A DNA stretch of 32,558 nt, taken from contig CALPPS020000017.1 of the NCBI GenBank assembly GCA_943325515.2, forward strand, positions 1 to 32,558, read 5' to 3'. This stretch comes from Flavobacterium psychrophilum. GTDB lineage: Bacteria > Bacteroidota > Bacteroidia > Flavobacteriales > Flavobacteriaceae. The translations under genes and the position numbers were made by a program. Every line of letters starts with the position of its first letter. The first letter of the stretch is position 1. The notes below the pieces were generated by a model, which was given only the letters and a program-made list of their open reading frames with translations, ran no database searches and had not been told where the DNA came from. Shown piece after piece: positions 1-8,200 of this stretch.

Positions 1-831
1 ACACCTATTGGTTTTATTATCCCAAATACTAATCAAAAATCAGATGATTATTCCCATATCAAGGATAGTTACCGTCCAAGTCATGCTGATTATGTATATG
101 AAAAGAAATATGGAATTAGAGATTATCGCGGAGGAGGAAGAAGTTCGGCCCGCGAAACCTCATGCAGAGTAGTTGCTGGAGCTATTGCAAAACAAGTTTT
201 GTCAGATATAAAAATCAATGCATTTGTTTCTTCGGTGGGAGAAATATTTATGGATAAACCTTACCAAGAATTAGATTTTTCATTGACTGAAACCAACGCA
301 GTTCGTTGTCCAGATTTGGCAACAGCCAAAAAAATGGAAGAATATATCAAAGAAATACGTAAAGAAGGCGATACGGTAGGTGGCACAATTATGTGTGTTA
401 TTCAAAACGTTCCCATCGGGCTTGGAGAACCGGTTTTCGATAAACTACATGCAGAACTAGGAAAGGCAATGCTTTCCATTAATGCAGTAAAAGGGTTTGA
501 ATTCGGAAGTGGATTTTGTGGTGCCAAAATGAAAGGAAGTGAACATAATGATTTGTATAACGATGATGGAACTACAAAGACAAACCTCTCTGGAGGAATT
601 CAAGGGGGAATTTCAAATGGGATGGATATATATTTTAGAGTAGCCTTTAAACCGGTTGCTACTTTAATTCAAAAACAAGAAGTCTTGACTAATTCTAATA
701 CAATTGTTGAACAACAAGGTAAAGGAAGACACGATCCGTGTGTTGTTCCCCGTGCCGTTCCTATTGTTGAGGCAATGGCAGCATTGGTGCTTGCAGATTT
801 TTATTTACTTAATAAAACATACCAAAAATAG
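1..831 (+). CDS. aroC: Chorismate synthase, 3' part (5' end outside window)
   Basis: Converts 5-enolpyruvylshikimate-3-phosphate to chorismate, the last step of the shikimate pathway, using reduced FMN in the cytoplasm. The frame is open from base 1, so the start lies upstream; 276 codons are present against about 350-360 for the family. An internal TTG at 199 is not the start, because conserved family sequence continues upstream of it. Visible signatures are [11 protein letters not shown] near residue 42, [36 protein letters not shown] and [20 protein letters not shown], all FMN- or substrate-binding segments of the family. It ends in TAG and is followed, 79 bases on, by a symporter gene on the same strand. 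Its product chorismate is the substrate of pabB later in the window, but the two genes are far apart. Confidence 0.97.
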   Translation, partial: TPIGFIIPNTNQKSDDYSHIKDSYRPSHADYVYEKKYGIRDYRGGGRSSARETSCRVVAGAIAKQVLSDIKINAFVSSVGEIFMDKPYQELDFSLTETNAVRCPDLATAKKMEEYIKEIRKEGDTVGGTIMCVIQNVPIGLGEPVFDKLHAELGKAMLSINAVKGFEFGSGFCGAKMKGSEHNDLYNDDGTTKTNLSGGIQGGISNGMDIYFRVAFKPVATLIQKQEVLTNSNTIVEQQGKGRHDPCVVPRAVPIVEAMAALVLADFYLLNKTYQK

Positions 832-910
832 TGTTCAGTTGGCAGTCACAGTATCTAGTAGTAAATACTGATAAACTGATGCTCAAAACGGATGCAGAAA
901 ATCAACCAAA

Positions 911-2167
911 ATGAATACAACCGAAATTAAAAAGAAGTCTTTCTTATCCAATCTTACAGTTCAAATTCTAATTGCCATGCTAATTGGTGGTATCATTGGA
1001 ATTTTTGTTCATAATAATTATACTGAAGTGGCTGCTAAGGAATTTAGCGGCTACATCAAAATGTTGGCTACTGTATTTATACGATTGGTTCAAATGATTA
1101 TATCACCACTAGTATTTACTACTTTAGTAGTTGGTATTGCTAAATTGGGAGATATCAAATCTGTTGGTCGGATAGGAGGTAAGGCATTGGGTTGGTTTTT
1201 TACAGCATCATTTATTTCTCTTTTAATTGGGATGTTTTGGGTAAATATTTTACACCCAGGAACTGGTTTACAATTAACTGATGTTGATGCTTCAACTGTT
1301 TCAGAAGTGACCGAAAAAACACAAAGTTTTTCTGCCCAAAATTTTATTGAACACATTATTCCTAAAAGTATAGCAGAAGCAATGGCAACCAATGAAATTT
1401 TACAAATTGTAATTTTCTCTATTTTCTTTGGTTTAGCTGCAGCTTCAATTGGTGAAAATGCCAAGCCTGTTGTCAATGCGTTAGACAAAACATCTCATAT
1501 AATTCTTAAAATGGTAAATTATGTGATGAAATTTGCCCCAATTGGTGTTTTTGGTGCTATTGCAGGCGTTTTTGCTATCCGAGATTTAAATGAATTACTT
1601 ATTACCTATGCCAAATTTTTTGGTTCTTTTTTAGTTGGAATTTCATCACTTTGGATTATACTACTCTTAGTGGGTTACATTTTCTTAAAAAGCAAAATGA
1701 CATTACTGTTAAAAAGAATTGTTAGTCCACTAATCATTGCTTTTGGAACTACTAGTAGTGAAGCTGTTTTTCCAAAACTAACAGAAGAATTGGAACGTTT
1801 TGGTGTAAAAGATAAAATAGTCTCCTTTATGTTACCATTGGGTTATTCATTTAATTTAGATGGTAGTATGATGTATATGACATTTGCCAGTATTTTTATA
1901 GCACAAGCTTATGGAGTTCATTTAGATTTAGGGACTCAAATGACAATGTTACTTGTCTTAATGCTAACTAGCAAAGGCATTGCAGGAGTTCCAAGAGCCA
2001 GTTTAGTGGTAGTTGCAGCCACTTGTGGCATGTTCAAAATACCTATTGAAGGCATAGCTTTAATCTTGCCCATTGACCATTTTTGTGATATGTTTAGAAG
2101 TGCCACAAACGTTCTTGGGAATGCTTTAGCTACTTCTGTAGTAGGTAAATGGGAAAAAGATAGATAG
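911..2167 (+). CDS. Dicarboxylate/amino acid:cation symporter (DAACS/SLC1 family)
   Basis: A 418-residue inner-membrane secondary transporter of the glutamate/C4-dicarboxylate:proton or sodium symporter family (GltP/DctA type). Hydrophobic segments run along the whole length. The hairpin-1 region appears as GTTSSEAVFPKL, the conserved TM7 motif as FNLDGSMMYMTFAS (NMDGT in most members), the second hairpin region as SKGIAGVPRASLVV, and the TM8 motif as DHFCDMFRSATNVLGNALAT. The last differs from the usual DRFLDMxRTxxNVxGD: the final Asp that follows NVxG is Asn here. That variation makes the substrate, and glutamate versus dicarboxylate, uncertain. The ATG at 911 begins a typical N-terminus, MNTTEIKKKSFLSNLTVQIL. 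It could be co-transcribed with aroC; I see no terminator in the 79-base gap. Confidence 0.92.
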   Translation: MNTTEIKKKSFLSNLTVQILIAMLIGGIIGIFVHNNYTEVAAKEFSGYIKMLATVFIRLVQMIISPLVFTTLVVGIAKLGDIKSVGRIGGKALGWFFTASFISLLIGMFWVNILHPGTGLQLTDVDASTVSEVTEKTQSFSAQNFIEHIIPKSIAEAMATNEILQIVIFSIFFGLAAASIGENAKPVVNALDKTSHIILKMVNYVMKFAPIGVFGAIAGVFAIRDLNELLITYAKFFGSFLVGISSLWIILLLVGYIFLKSKMTLLLKRIVSPLIIAFGTTSSEAVFPKLTEELERFGVKDKIVSFMLPLGYSFNLDGSMMYMTFASIFIAQAYGVHLDLGTQMTMLLVLMLTSKGIAGVPRASLVVVAATCGMFKIPIEGIALILPIDHFCDMFRSATNVLGNALATSVVGKWEKDR

Positions 2168-2193
2168 AAAAACATAAATTAAAAAAATATTTT

Positions 2194-2201
2194 TATATTT
2201 G
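2194..2201 (+). promoter_or_regulatory. Candidate -7 element (TATATTTG) for first T9SS gene
   Basis: Matches the flavobacterial -7 consensus TAnnTTTG and lies 31 bases before the ATG at 2233. No TTG sits at the required 17-23 nt upstream, so the match is only partial. The motif is easy to find by chance in AT-rich DNA. Confidence 0.35.
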
Positions 2202-2232
2202 CTTTTTTAAATAACTAAACAAAAATTATATT

Positions 2233-3804
2233 ATGAAAAAAATTTTACTCTCTTTTATTTTATTAACTTTAGGTAATGGAGTTTTTGCTCAAGGTTCTTG
2301 TGCTACTGCTACGAACATTACAGCTAATGGAACATTTACTACGGGTAACATTACCGGAACTTACAGTAACCCATGCTATGGTGGTACAAAAGCTGCAGAT
2401 GGTACTACTGCTCTAAAAGCTAGATGGTGGAAATACACACCTTCAGTTAATGGAGAAATTCGTGTTACTTCAAACATAGCTGCAAATAGTCAAACGACTA
2501 CTGACACAAGGGTTGCTATTATGTCAGGAACTTGTGCTGCTCTAGTTTGTGTAGATTACAACGATGACGTTGATGCTTCAGCGGCAGTTAAAAATTATAG
2601 ATCAGATGTAACAGTACCTGTTGCTGCAGGGACAACATACTACATTGAGTGGGATAACTACTGGGTTGATACCACTTTTTCACCAAGTTGCACATTCCAA
2701 TTTACTTTTACAGCTACACCATGTATCAGACCAAGTGCATTTGATTTCTATCTTCCAGGTAACTATACTACAACGGATGCTACCTTACTTTGGGCTAATG
2801 CAATTGGTAGTCCAGCCTCTTACGATGTGGATTGGAGTACTAACTTAGCTGCTGCTGAAGGAACTGGTACGATTGTTAATTTTACAGCTCAAGCATTAAC
2901 AATACCAAATGATACAAAAACATACACAAGTCCTACTCTTATAAACTTACCTCCAAGTGCTAATTTTAGATATTATGCTAGATCTAATTGTGGAGCTACT
3001 GTAAGTGCATGGCAAGGGCCTTACTTTGGTTATTTAGCGGTGCCGCTTCCTTATGCTAATGATTTTGAAAATGTAGATAACAACTATACTGATGGTTTTA
3101 TTGGTTTCACAAGAGATTCTGATGATGATACTGCTACTCCTCCAATAGTTGCTGATAGTGTTGATGGTGTTGGAAACTTCATGTTTACTTCTAATAGTAC
3201 CACTGCAGTTTCAGACAAATGGGCTTATTCCAGAGCTATTAACTTAACGGCTGATGAAGTAGTTACACTTAACTTTAGTACAAAACTTTGGGCTGACTCT
3301 TCAACGACGCCTACAGATGTTTCAGAAATGTTAATGGATGTTACCGTAGGTAATGATCAATTTGCATCAGCTCAAACTACTGTCTTGAATTCAATCTCTA
3401 TTACTGATGATACTCAATATGTACAACAAACATCTACATTTACAGCTCCTGCTGATGGTGTTTACTACTTCGGGTTCCACAATAACTCAGAAATAGGTGC
3501 TACTAGAACGGTTTTATTATTTGATACTTTAGATATCTCTTCTCAATTATCAACAAATAGTTTCTTAGCTTCCAAATTGAGCGTTTATCCAAATCCTGCT
3601 ACAAATGTTGTGAACATTTCTAGTACAGTAAATGCTACTATTAATTCAGTTGAAATGACTGATTTAAATGGTAGAATTGTTATGACAAAATCAGTAAATG
3701 CTACTCAAGGTCAAATCGCTATCGGTGATTTAGCTACTGGTATTTACATGATGAAAATCAGTACTGACCAAGGTGTTGCTACCAAAAAAATAATTAAAGA
3801 ATAA
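2233..3804 (+). CDS. Secreted protein with T9SS type A sorting domain (paralogue 1)
   Basis: A 523-residue exported protein. Residues 1-20 are a Sec signal peptide (Lys-Lys, hydrophobic stretch, then GVFAQ). Roughly residues 21-165 form a cysteine-containing beta module with WWKYTPSVNGEIRV and TTYYIEWDNYW, resembling pre-peptidase C-terminal or adhesin modules. Residues 165-268 look like a degenerate fibronectin III domain, and 270-440 like a cleaved-adhesin/choice-of-anchor-J beta sandwich. From about 447 the T9SS sorting domain follows: LSVYPNPATN, then DLNGR, ATGIYMMKI and a basic end (KKIIKE). The cargo is therefore probably secreted by T9SS and attached to or released from the cell surface. 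No catalytic residues are evident. The same domain order occurs in the next gene, whose 3' end is almost identical at DNA level. Confidence 0.85.
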   Translation: MKKILLSFILLTLGNGVFAQGSCATATNITANGTFTTGNITGTYSNPCYGGTKAADGTTALKARWWKYTPSVNGEIRVTSNIAANSQTTTDTRVAIMSGTCAALVCVDYNDDVDASAAVKNYRSDVTVPVAAGTTYYIEWDNYWVDTTFSPSCTFQFTFTATPCIRPSAFDFYLPGNYTTTDATLLWANAIGSPASYDVDWSTNLAAAEGTGTIVNFTAQALTIPNDTKTYTSPTLINLPPSANFRYYARSNCGATVSAWQGPYFGYLAVPLPYANDFENVDNNYTDGFIGFTRDSDDDTATPPIVADSVDGVGNFMFTSNSTTAVSDKWAYSRAINLTADEVVTLNFSTKLWADSSTTPTDVSEMLMDVTVGNDQFASAQTTVLNSISITDDTQYVQQTSTFTAPADGVYYFGFHNNSEIGATRTVLLFDTLDISSQLSTNSFLASKLSVYPNPATNVVNISSTVNATINSVEMTDLNGRIVMTKSVNATQGQIAIGDLATGIYMMKISTDQGVATKKIIKE

Positions 3805-3825
3805 TTTATTCTTTTTGAGATAGAT

Positions 3826-3852
3826 AAGCCATCAGCAATGATGGCTTTTTTT
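3826..3852 (+). terminator. Rho-independent terminator after T9SS paralogue 1
   Basis: Perfect stem AAGCCATCA / TGATGGCTT closed by a GCAA (GNRA) tetraloop and followed by a run of seven T. It lies 21 bases after the stop codon. Confidence 0.88.
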
Positions 3853-3876
3853 ATGCCAAAAATTTAGAGTTATTTT
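3850..3876 (-). pseudogene. Remnant of the 3' end of a DCC-family gene
   Basis: On the minus strand these bases encode NNSKFLA followed by a TAA stop, exactly the last seven codons and stop of the intact DCC-family gene at 5519-5941, and the DNA is identical. Immediately upstream in the minus frame is another stop, so nothing else of the gene survives. It is best read as the truncated end carried along when the T9SS gene and its 3' flank were duplicated. Confidence 0.7.
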
Positions 3877-3879
3877 ATG

Positions 3880-3907
3880 AAGTTGATAAGCTTCAACTTT
3901 GTTTTTT
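3880..3907 (+). terminator. Second, weaker terminator-like hairpin
   Basis: Stem AAGTTGA / TCAACTT with loop TAAGCT, followed by TG and six T, 28 bases after the main terminator. It is AT-rich and may be only a backup or coincidental. It lies just beyond the point where similarity to the second repeat copy stops. Confidence 0.4.
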
Positions 3908-3971
3908 ACCCTAATTAATTATTTCTTTTTTTTTGTATTATAATTATATAATAATAATCAAAAAACTTTAT

Positions 3972-3979
3972 TAAATTTG
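3972..3979 (+). promoter_or_regulatory. Candidate -7 element (TAAATTTG) for second T9SS gene
   Basis: TAnnTTTG match 28 bases before the ATG at 4008. No TTG lies at 17-23 nt upstream; the upstream DNA is almost pure A/T. With two terminators between the genes, a separate promoter here is expected. Confidence 0.35.
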
Positions 3980-4007
3980 TTCCTTTAATAACTTAGAAAA
4001 TATTTAT

Positions 4008-5474
4008 ATGAAAAAATTTTTACTTTTAGTAGTTTTGTTTTTAGGAGCTTTACCAGCTTCAGCTCAGTCAGATTGTGCTAATGCATTAGAATTAACAAAC
4101 GGTATAAATACTGCACCTGCTGTAACAGGAACTTTTCAAACAGGTTGTTATAACGACACTTTTGATAATACCGGAACTGGGACAATTAATGGAATATGGT
4201 ATAAATACACTCCAACTGCTTCTGGACAAATTATAATTTCATCAGATTTAACACAAAATGTATCTCCATTTAGTACAGATACAAGATTACAGGTTTTTAC
4301 AGGCGATTGTAGTAATTTAACTTGTTATAATTCTGCTGATGATACTGCAACTAACACACTAACTACTTTAAGTTTTAATGTAGCTGCAAATACTACCTAT
4401 TATTTTCAATGGGATAATTTCTACAAAAGTGCTGGATTTTATTTTGAATTTACTTTTACAGAATTAACATGTTTACCAGTTATTAGTGTCAATTCAGTAA
4501 CTAATACTACTGCAACATCTATTACTTTAAATTGGGATGCATCGTTAAGCGCTCCAAGCGGTTATGATGTAGAGTACGGACCACTTGGATTTACTCTAGG
4601 AACCGGTACAACTGTTTCTACAACAACAAATTCAGTTACAATAGCTGATTTGACTGGATCTACATTATATAGTTATTACGTAAGAGCTAATTGTGGTCCT
4701 ACTACTCAAAGTGCTTGGACAACAGTAAACACTTTTACAACTGCAAAAATATTGCCATATGCATCTGGTTTTGATAATGACACTACTCAACTTGTTGGTT
4801 GGTCTTTTGTTGGAAATGGCGCTTATAGTATAAGTTTACCTTCTGCAAGTTCAAATGCACATAGTCCTTTACAATATTGTATTTTGAACAATACTGTTGG
4901 AAGTGTTTCTAATAACTGGTTATTTACTCCTGCTATTTCATTACAACAGGGTGAAGAGGTAACTGCTTCTTTCTGGTTAAGATGTGGTACTACAAGAAAG
5001 TTAAGATTTACTGTTGGTAATACAGCAACTCCAAGTGATCAAACTGAAATTTGGGCAAATTCTTCATTATTATTGACAAGTTATGCTCAACAAACTGCTC
5101 CAGTTTATACTGCTCCAACTGCTGGTATTTACTATTTTGCATTCAATGATGTTTCTGCAGCAGCAACCACAGCTACTGCAACTTTACGTCTTGATACGGT
5201 AAACTTTGCTACTAACTTATCTACAAGTGATTTCTTATCTACTAAATTTGCTGTATATCCAAATCCTGCAAACGATATCATTAACTTCTCTAATGAAGAT
5301 AATGCAATTGTTAGTTCAGTTGAAATTTTGGACTTAAACGGAAGAGTTGTAAAATCTGTTAAAGTTAATGCTACTCAAGGTCAAATTTCTGTTAGTGATT
5401 TAGCTACCGGTCTTTACATGATGAAAATCAGTACTGACCAAGGTGTTGCTACTAAAAAAATAATTAAAGAATAA
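4008..5474 (+). CDS. Secreted protein with T9SS type A sorting domain (paralogue 2)
   Basis: A 488-residue exported protein with the same architecture as its upstream neighbour. Signal peptide at residues 1-20 (ends PASAQ). Beta module at about 21-155, with IWYKYTPTASGQI and TTYYFQWDNF. A clear fibronectin III domain at about 157-245 contains ITLNWDA and YSYYVRANCG. A cleaved-adhesin-like domain spans about 246-405 (NNWLFTPAISL). The T9SS sorting domain starts near 415 with FAVYPNPANDI and ends in KKIIKE. Function beyond secretion and probable surface display cannot be read from the sequence. The last 33 residues are nearly identical to paralogue 1, whereas the N-terminal modules are only moderately similar. 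That uneven divergence suggests duplication followed by gene conversion at the 3' end. Confidence 0.85.
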   Translation: MKKFLLLVVLFLGALPASAQSDCANALELTNGINTAPAVTGTFQTGCYNDTFDNTGTGTINGIWYKYTPTASGQIIISSDLTQNVSPFSTDTRLQVFTGDCSNLTCYNSADDTATNTLTTLSFNVAANTTYYFQWDNFYKSAGFYFEFTFTELTCLPVISVNSVTNTTATSITLNWDASLSAPSGYDVEYGPLGFTLGTGTTVSTTTNSVTIADLTGSTLYSYYVRANCGPTTQSAWTTVNTFTTAKILPYASGFDNDTTQLVGWSFVGNGAYSISLPSASSNAHSPLQYCILNNTVGSVSNNWLFTPAISLQQGEEVTASFWLRCGTTRKLRFTVGNTATPSDQTEIWANSSLLLTSYAQQTAPVYTAPTAGIYYFAFNDVSAAATTATATLRLDTVNFATNLSTSDFLSTKFAVYPNPANDIINFSNEDNAIVSSVEILDLNGRVVKSVKVNATQGQISVSDLATGLYMMKISTDQGVATKKIIKE

Positions 5475-5544
5475 TTTATTCTTTTAGATATAGAAGCCAT
5501 CAGTAATGATGGCTTTTTTTATGCCAAAAATTTAGAGTTATTTT
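5397..5544 (+). repeat. Near-identical 3'-end repeat, copy 2
   Basis: Counterpart of 3727-3876. It covers the last 26 codons of the second T9SS gene, the shared terminator and the last eight codons plus stop of the convergent DCC-family gene. Because the DCC gene is intact here, this location is the likely ancestral one. Confidence 0.9.
5494..5520 (+). terminator. Rho-independent terminator after T9SS paralogue 2
   Basis: Stem AAGCCATCA / TGATGGCTT with loop GTAA and a run of seven T. The T run reaches into the stop codon of the convergent DCC gene. In the opposite direction the hairpin is followed by TTCTAT only, so it would terminate the minus-strand operon weakly at best. Confidence 0.88.
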
Positions 5545-5941
5545 CTAAATTAGGTAATAGGCATTGTTCTTTCTTTCCATACCATTTATACCTGTTTTTT
5601 GCAATATAATCGTAAACTTGATTAGTTAAATAACTAGGGAATATTGAAAACGAATTCAGTAATGGATAGCATCCATTTAATGCTGCAGCAATTTTAAAAG
5701 CAGCGTTTGCTTTGAGGTAATAAGCGCTGCCTGGTTCGTATAAAACGATGCTGTCAACTTTGGTACTATCAATACCAATATGTTTTATGATTTTTTGACC
5801 AAGTTCTGACTGTAAAGAGACAAACCTGCAATTGTCTTTTTTATCATGCTTAATTATAAATTGCACAGCAGTATCACAAAGATTGCAAAAACCATCAAAG
5901 AGAATTATTTTTTTGTCTTTTGGTAAGTCTTCAATATTCAT
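5519..5941 (-). CDS. DCC family (DUF393) thiol-disulfide oxidoreductase-like protein
   Basis: A 140-residue soluble protein with the family signature at its N-terminus: ILFDGFCNLCDTAVQFIIKHD, with the CxxC pair at Cys19 and Cys22 and the D-G-x-C context that names the DCC family. These are thioredoxin-fold-like proteins of predicted redox function whose physiological partners are mostly unknown. Length is normal for the family. The ATG at 5941 lies six bases after the mutS2 stop codon, so the two genes are almost certainly co-transcribed, although no functional link is known to me. The last codons are duplicated as a remnant at 3850-3876. No signal peptide or membrane segment is visible, so it probably acts in the cytoplasm. 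Confidence 0.88.
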   Translation of the reverse strand: MNIEDLPKDKKIILFDGFCNLCDTAVQFIIKHDKKDNCRFVSLQSELGQKIIKHIGIDSTKVDSIVLYEPGSAYYLKANAAFKIAAALNGCYPLLNSFSIFPSYLTNQVYDYIAKNRYKWYGKKEQCLLPNLENNSKFLA

Positions 5942-5947
5942 AAATAT

Positions 5948-8116
5948 TTATTTTGCTTGTACATATTCTAATTGCTCTAAAGTTACTTTTGAAGTAAACA
6001 TGCCATAGTTGACTACAGCTTTATTCTTTTCTATTTTATCAATAGTTCCAATCGCTTTGCCGTCAATCATTCTAACACGATCACCAATTTTTAAGGTTAC
6101 TTTTGGTTTTTCAGTTTCAGTTTTTAGAGCTTTAATTTTATTTTCTTTTTTAACTTCTCTAATTTCTTCTACTTTTATTTTAACTTCATCAACAACTTTC
6201 TTTTTGATGATTTCTTTTTCTACTCTTTCTTTTACTGTGGCTTTTTTGCGTTTTGAATTTTCAATTTCAACTATTTTTAAAAACTCACCAATCAATACTT
6301 TTTTGTCATTGTTGTTAAAGTATTTATCAGCAATATCATCAATCTTTTGTCCCATATAAATCAAACGCTGATTAGCATCATATAACTCTTGATAACGTTC
6401 TAATTTTTCTTGTATCTTAGAATTAATGGTTTCCATTTTTTTTCCTTCCTGACGCGCTTTGCTTTCTTCTTCTTTGAGTGTTTGAGATGTTTTTTCTAGT
6501 TTTGAGCGTTCTTTTTGAAGGTTGGCTATAGTTTTATCAAATCGTACTTTTCCACCTTCTATTTTCTTTTTGGCACGATTAATTAATCCATAAGGAATCC
6601 CGTTTTTTTGAGCTACTTCAAACGTGAAAGAACTTCCTGCTTGACCTAATATCAGTTTGTACATGGGTTCCAAAGATTTTTCATCAAAGAGCATGTTAGC
6701 ATTACTTGCAAATGGTAATTCATTGGCTAAAATCTTCAAATTGGAATAGTGAGTTGTAATTATTCCATAGGCTTCACGATGATAAAATTCCTCTAAAAAA
6801 ATTTCAGCTAAAGCACCACCCAGTTCTGGGTCAGAACCTGTACCAAATTCATCTATTAAAAACAATGTTTTCGCATTGCATTTCTTCAAAAAATAGTTCA
6901 TATTTTTTAAGCGATAACTATAGGTGCTCAAATGATTTTCTATGGATTGATTGTCACCAATATCAGTTAAAATTCTATCAAACAAAAAGGTCTCACTTTG
7001 CTCATGAACAGGAATTAAAATTCCACATTGCAGCATAAGCTGAAGTAATCCAATGGTTTTTAGAGAAATAGTTTTTCCGCCAGCATTTGGTCCAGAAATG
7101 ACTATAATTCTATTTTCATTGTTTAATTCTATAGTTTGAGGATAGGTTATTTCTTTTTTCTCGGTGTTGTTTAAATACAAGATAGGGTGGAAGGCGTCAC
7201 GAAAATACAATCGCTTTTCTTCAATAATATTTGGAAGAATAGCATTAATTTTATTGGCATACTTGGCTTTAGCCGCAATAATATCTATATCACTTAAAAA
7301 ATCTTGATATTGTTTTAATAAATCGATAAAAGGTCTTATTTCATAGGATAGTTTTTTTAGAATTCGAGTAATTTCTTCTCTTTCTTCATATTCTAAATTA
7401 CTTAATTCTCTTGAATAGCGCAATGTAGCTTCGGGTTCAATGTAAGCAATACTTCCTGTTTTTGAACTTCCTAAGATGGAACCTTTTACTTTTCTTCGAT
7501 ACATAGCCATCACCGCTAAAACCCTACGGTTTTCAATAAAGCTTTCTTTGATTTCATCTAAATAGCCTAAAGAATTATATTGGCTCATGGCTTGTCCAAA
7601 ACTCTGATTAACCTTTCCTCGCACAACGCTCATATCTCTTCGAATATTGATTAAATCAGGAGAAGCATTGTCTTTTATTTCCCCATATTTATCAACAACT
7701 TCATCTATTTTTTGAATTATATATTTGGTATATTCAACTTGAGTAGCTTTTTCGTTTAGTTTTGGATAATAATCCTTAAATTTTTTTAGAAACAATAATA
7801 ATAGGTTCACTGTCTCCGAAAGTGATGCTATTTTTCTAAAACTTCCTACTTCCAAAAAACTATCATCTATAGATAAGAATTTGAAGTCTTTGGTTAGATT
7901 GTCAAATCCATGATTTGGTATGGCATTATTATTAGTGAAAGATGATAAGTATTCAGATGTTTGCAATAAATTATCTATCAATAATTCCTTGTTATTAAGG
8001 GGAACTATTTGAAGTGCTTTTTCTTTACCAATTTCTGTATTGCATCGGTCTGAAATAGTTTGCAAAACGGTTGTGAACTCTAAATCTTGTAAAGTTTTAT
8101 CTGTGATTGAAATCAT
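5948..8116 (-). CDS. mutS2: MutS2-type ATPase, without Smr domain
   Basis: A 722-residue MutS2 homologue. In other bacteria MutS2 acts in recombination control or rescue of collided ribosomes rather than in mismatch repair. Residues 1-300 form the core/lever region. The ATPase follows, with Walker A SGPNAGGKT at 341-349, Walker B LFLIDEFGTGSDPE (Asp422, Glu423) and the switch TTHYSNLK. A long Lys/Glu-rich coiled coil spans roughly 515-670. The C-terminus is a KOW-like beta domain (LKIGDRVRMIDGKAIGTIDKI) and the protein stops there. The Smr nuclease domain that ends Bacillus and Helicobacter MutS2 (about 780 residues) is missing. No mismatch-recognition N-terminal domain is present, which separates it from MutS1. 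It is divergent from ung and is followed by the DCC gene. Confidence 0.93.
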   Translation of the reverse strand: MISITDKTLQDLEFTTVLQTISDRCNTEIGKEKALQIVPLNNKELLIDNLLQTSEYLSSFTNNNAIPNHGFDNLTKDFKFLSIDDSFLEVGSFRKIASLSETVNLLLLFLKKFKDYYPKLNEKATQVEYTKYIIQKIDEVVDKYGEIKDNASPDLINIRRDMSVVRGKVNQSFGQAMSQYNSLGYLDEIKESFIENRRVLAVMAMYRRKVKGSILGSSKTGSIAYIEPEATLRYSRELSNLEYEEREEITRILKKLSYEIRPFIDLLKQYQDFLSDIDIIAAKAKYANKINAILPNIIEEKRLYFRDAFHPILYLNNTEKKEITYPQTIELNNENRIIVISGPNAGGKTISLKTIGLLQLMLQCGILIPVHEQSETFLFDRILTDIGDNQSIENHLSTYSYRLKNMNYFLKKCNAKTLFLIDEFGTGSDPELGGALAEIFLEEFYHREAYGIITTHYSNLKILANELPFASNANMLFDEKSLEPMYKLILGQAGSSFTFEVAQKNGIPYGLINRAKKKIEGGKVRFDKTIANLQKERSKLEKTSQTLKEEESKARQEGKKMETINSKIQEKLERYQELYDANQRLIYMGQKIDDIADKYFNNNDKKVLIGEFLKIVEIENSKRKKATVKERVEKEIIKKKVVDEVKIKVEEIREVKKENKIKALKTETEKPKVTLKIGDRVRMIDGKAIGTIDKIEKNKAVVNYGMFTSKVTLEQLEYVQAK

Positions 8117-8135
8117 TAAACTAATGTCTTTGCTT

Positions 8136-8143
8136 CAAAGTTA
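8136..8143 (-). promoter_or_regulatory. Candidate -7 element (TAACTTTG) for mutS2
   Basis: Minus-strand TAnnTTTG match 20 bases before the mutS2 ATG. The nearest upstream TTG is only 14 nt away, shorter than the usual 17-23, so support is weak. Confidence 0.3.
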
Positions 8144-8177
8144 CAAAGTATAAAATCCAAAATGAAGCAGAAAATAC

Positions 8178-8185
8178 TATTTTTG
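8178..8185 (+). promoter_or_regulatory. Candidate -7 element (TATTTTTG) for ung
   Basis: TAnnTTTG match 15 bases before the ung ATG in the 84-base divergent gap with mutS2. No correctly spaced TTG is seen. Confidence 0.3.
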
Positions 8186-8200
8186 ATTAAATTTTTATAG

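Larger units (their letters stand above)
3727..3876 (+). repeat. Near-identical 3'-end repeat, copy 1 (pairs with 5397-5544)
   Basis: About 150 bases covering the last 26 codons of the first T9SS gene, its terminator and 24 bases beyond. The second copy, at the end of the second T9SS gene, differs at only a handful of positions plus a 2-base length change. The coding regions further upstream are much more diverged. The last part of this copy (3850-3876) matches the 3' end of the convergent DCC-family gene in copy 2. Confidence 0.9.

Noticed and set aside
832..910. Possible short repeats (CAGTTGG, CAGTCAC) between aroC and the symporter
   Set aside because: They look like flavobacterial dispersed repeats, but only two or three imperfect units are present and the period is not constant, so they are not reported as an array.
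1090..1488. 132-codon minus-strand open frame inside the symporter gene
   Set aside because: It is antisense to conserved transmembrane coding sequence and has no recognisable motif or start context.
2168..2232. AT-only inverted repeat (TAAAAAaTATTTTTA) after the symporter gene
   Set aside because: Pure A/T pairing gives a very weak stem, so it cannot be distinguished from background composition.
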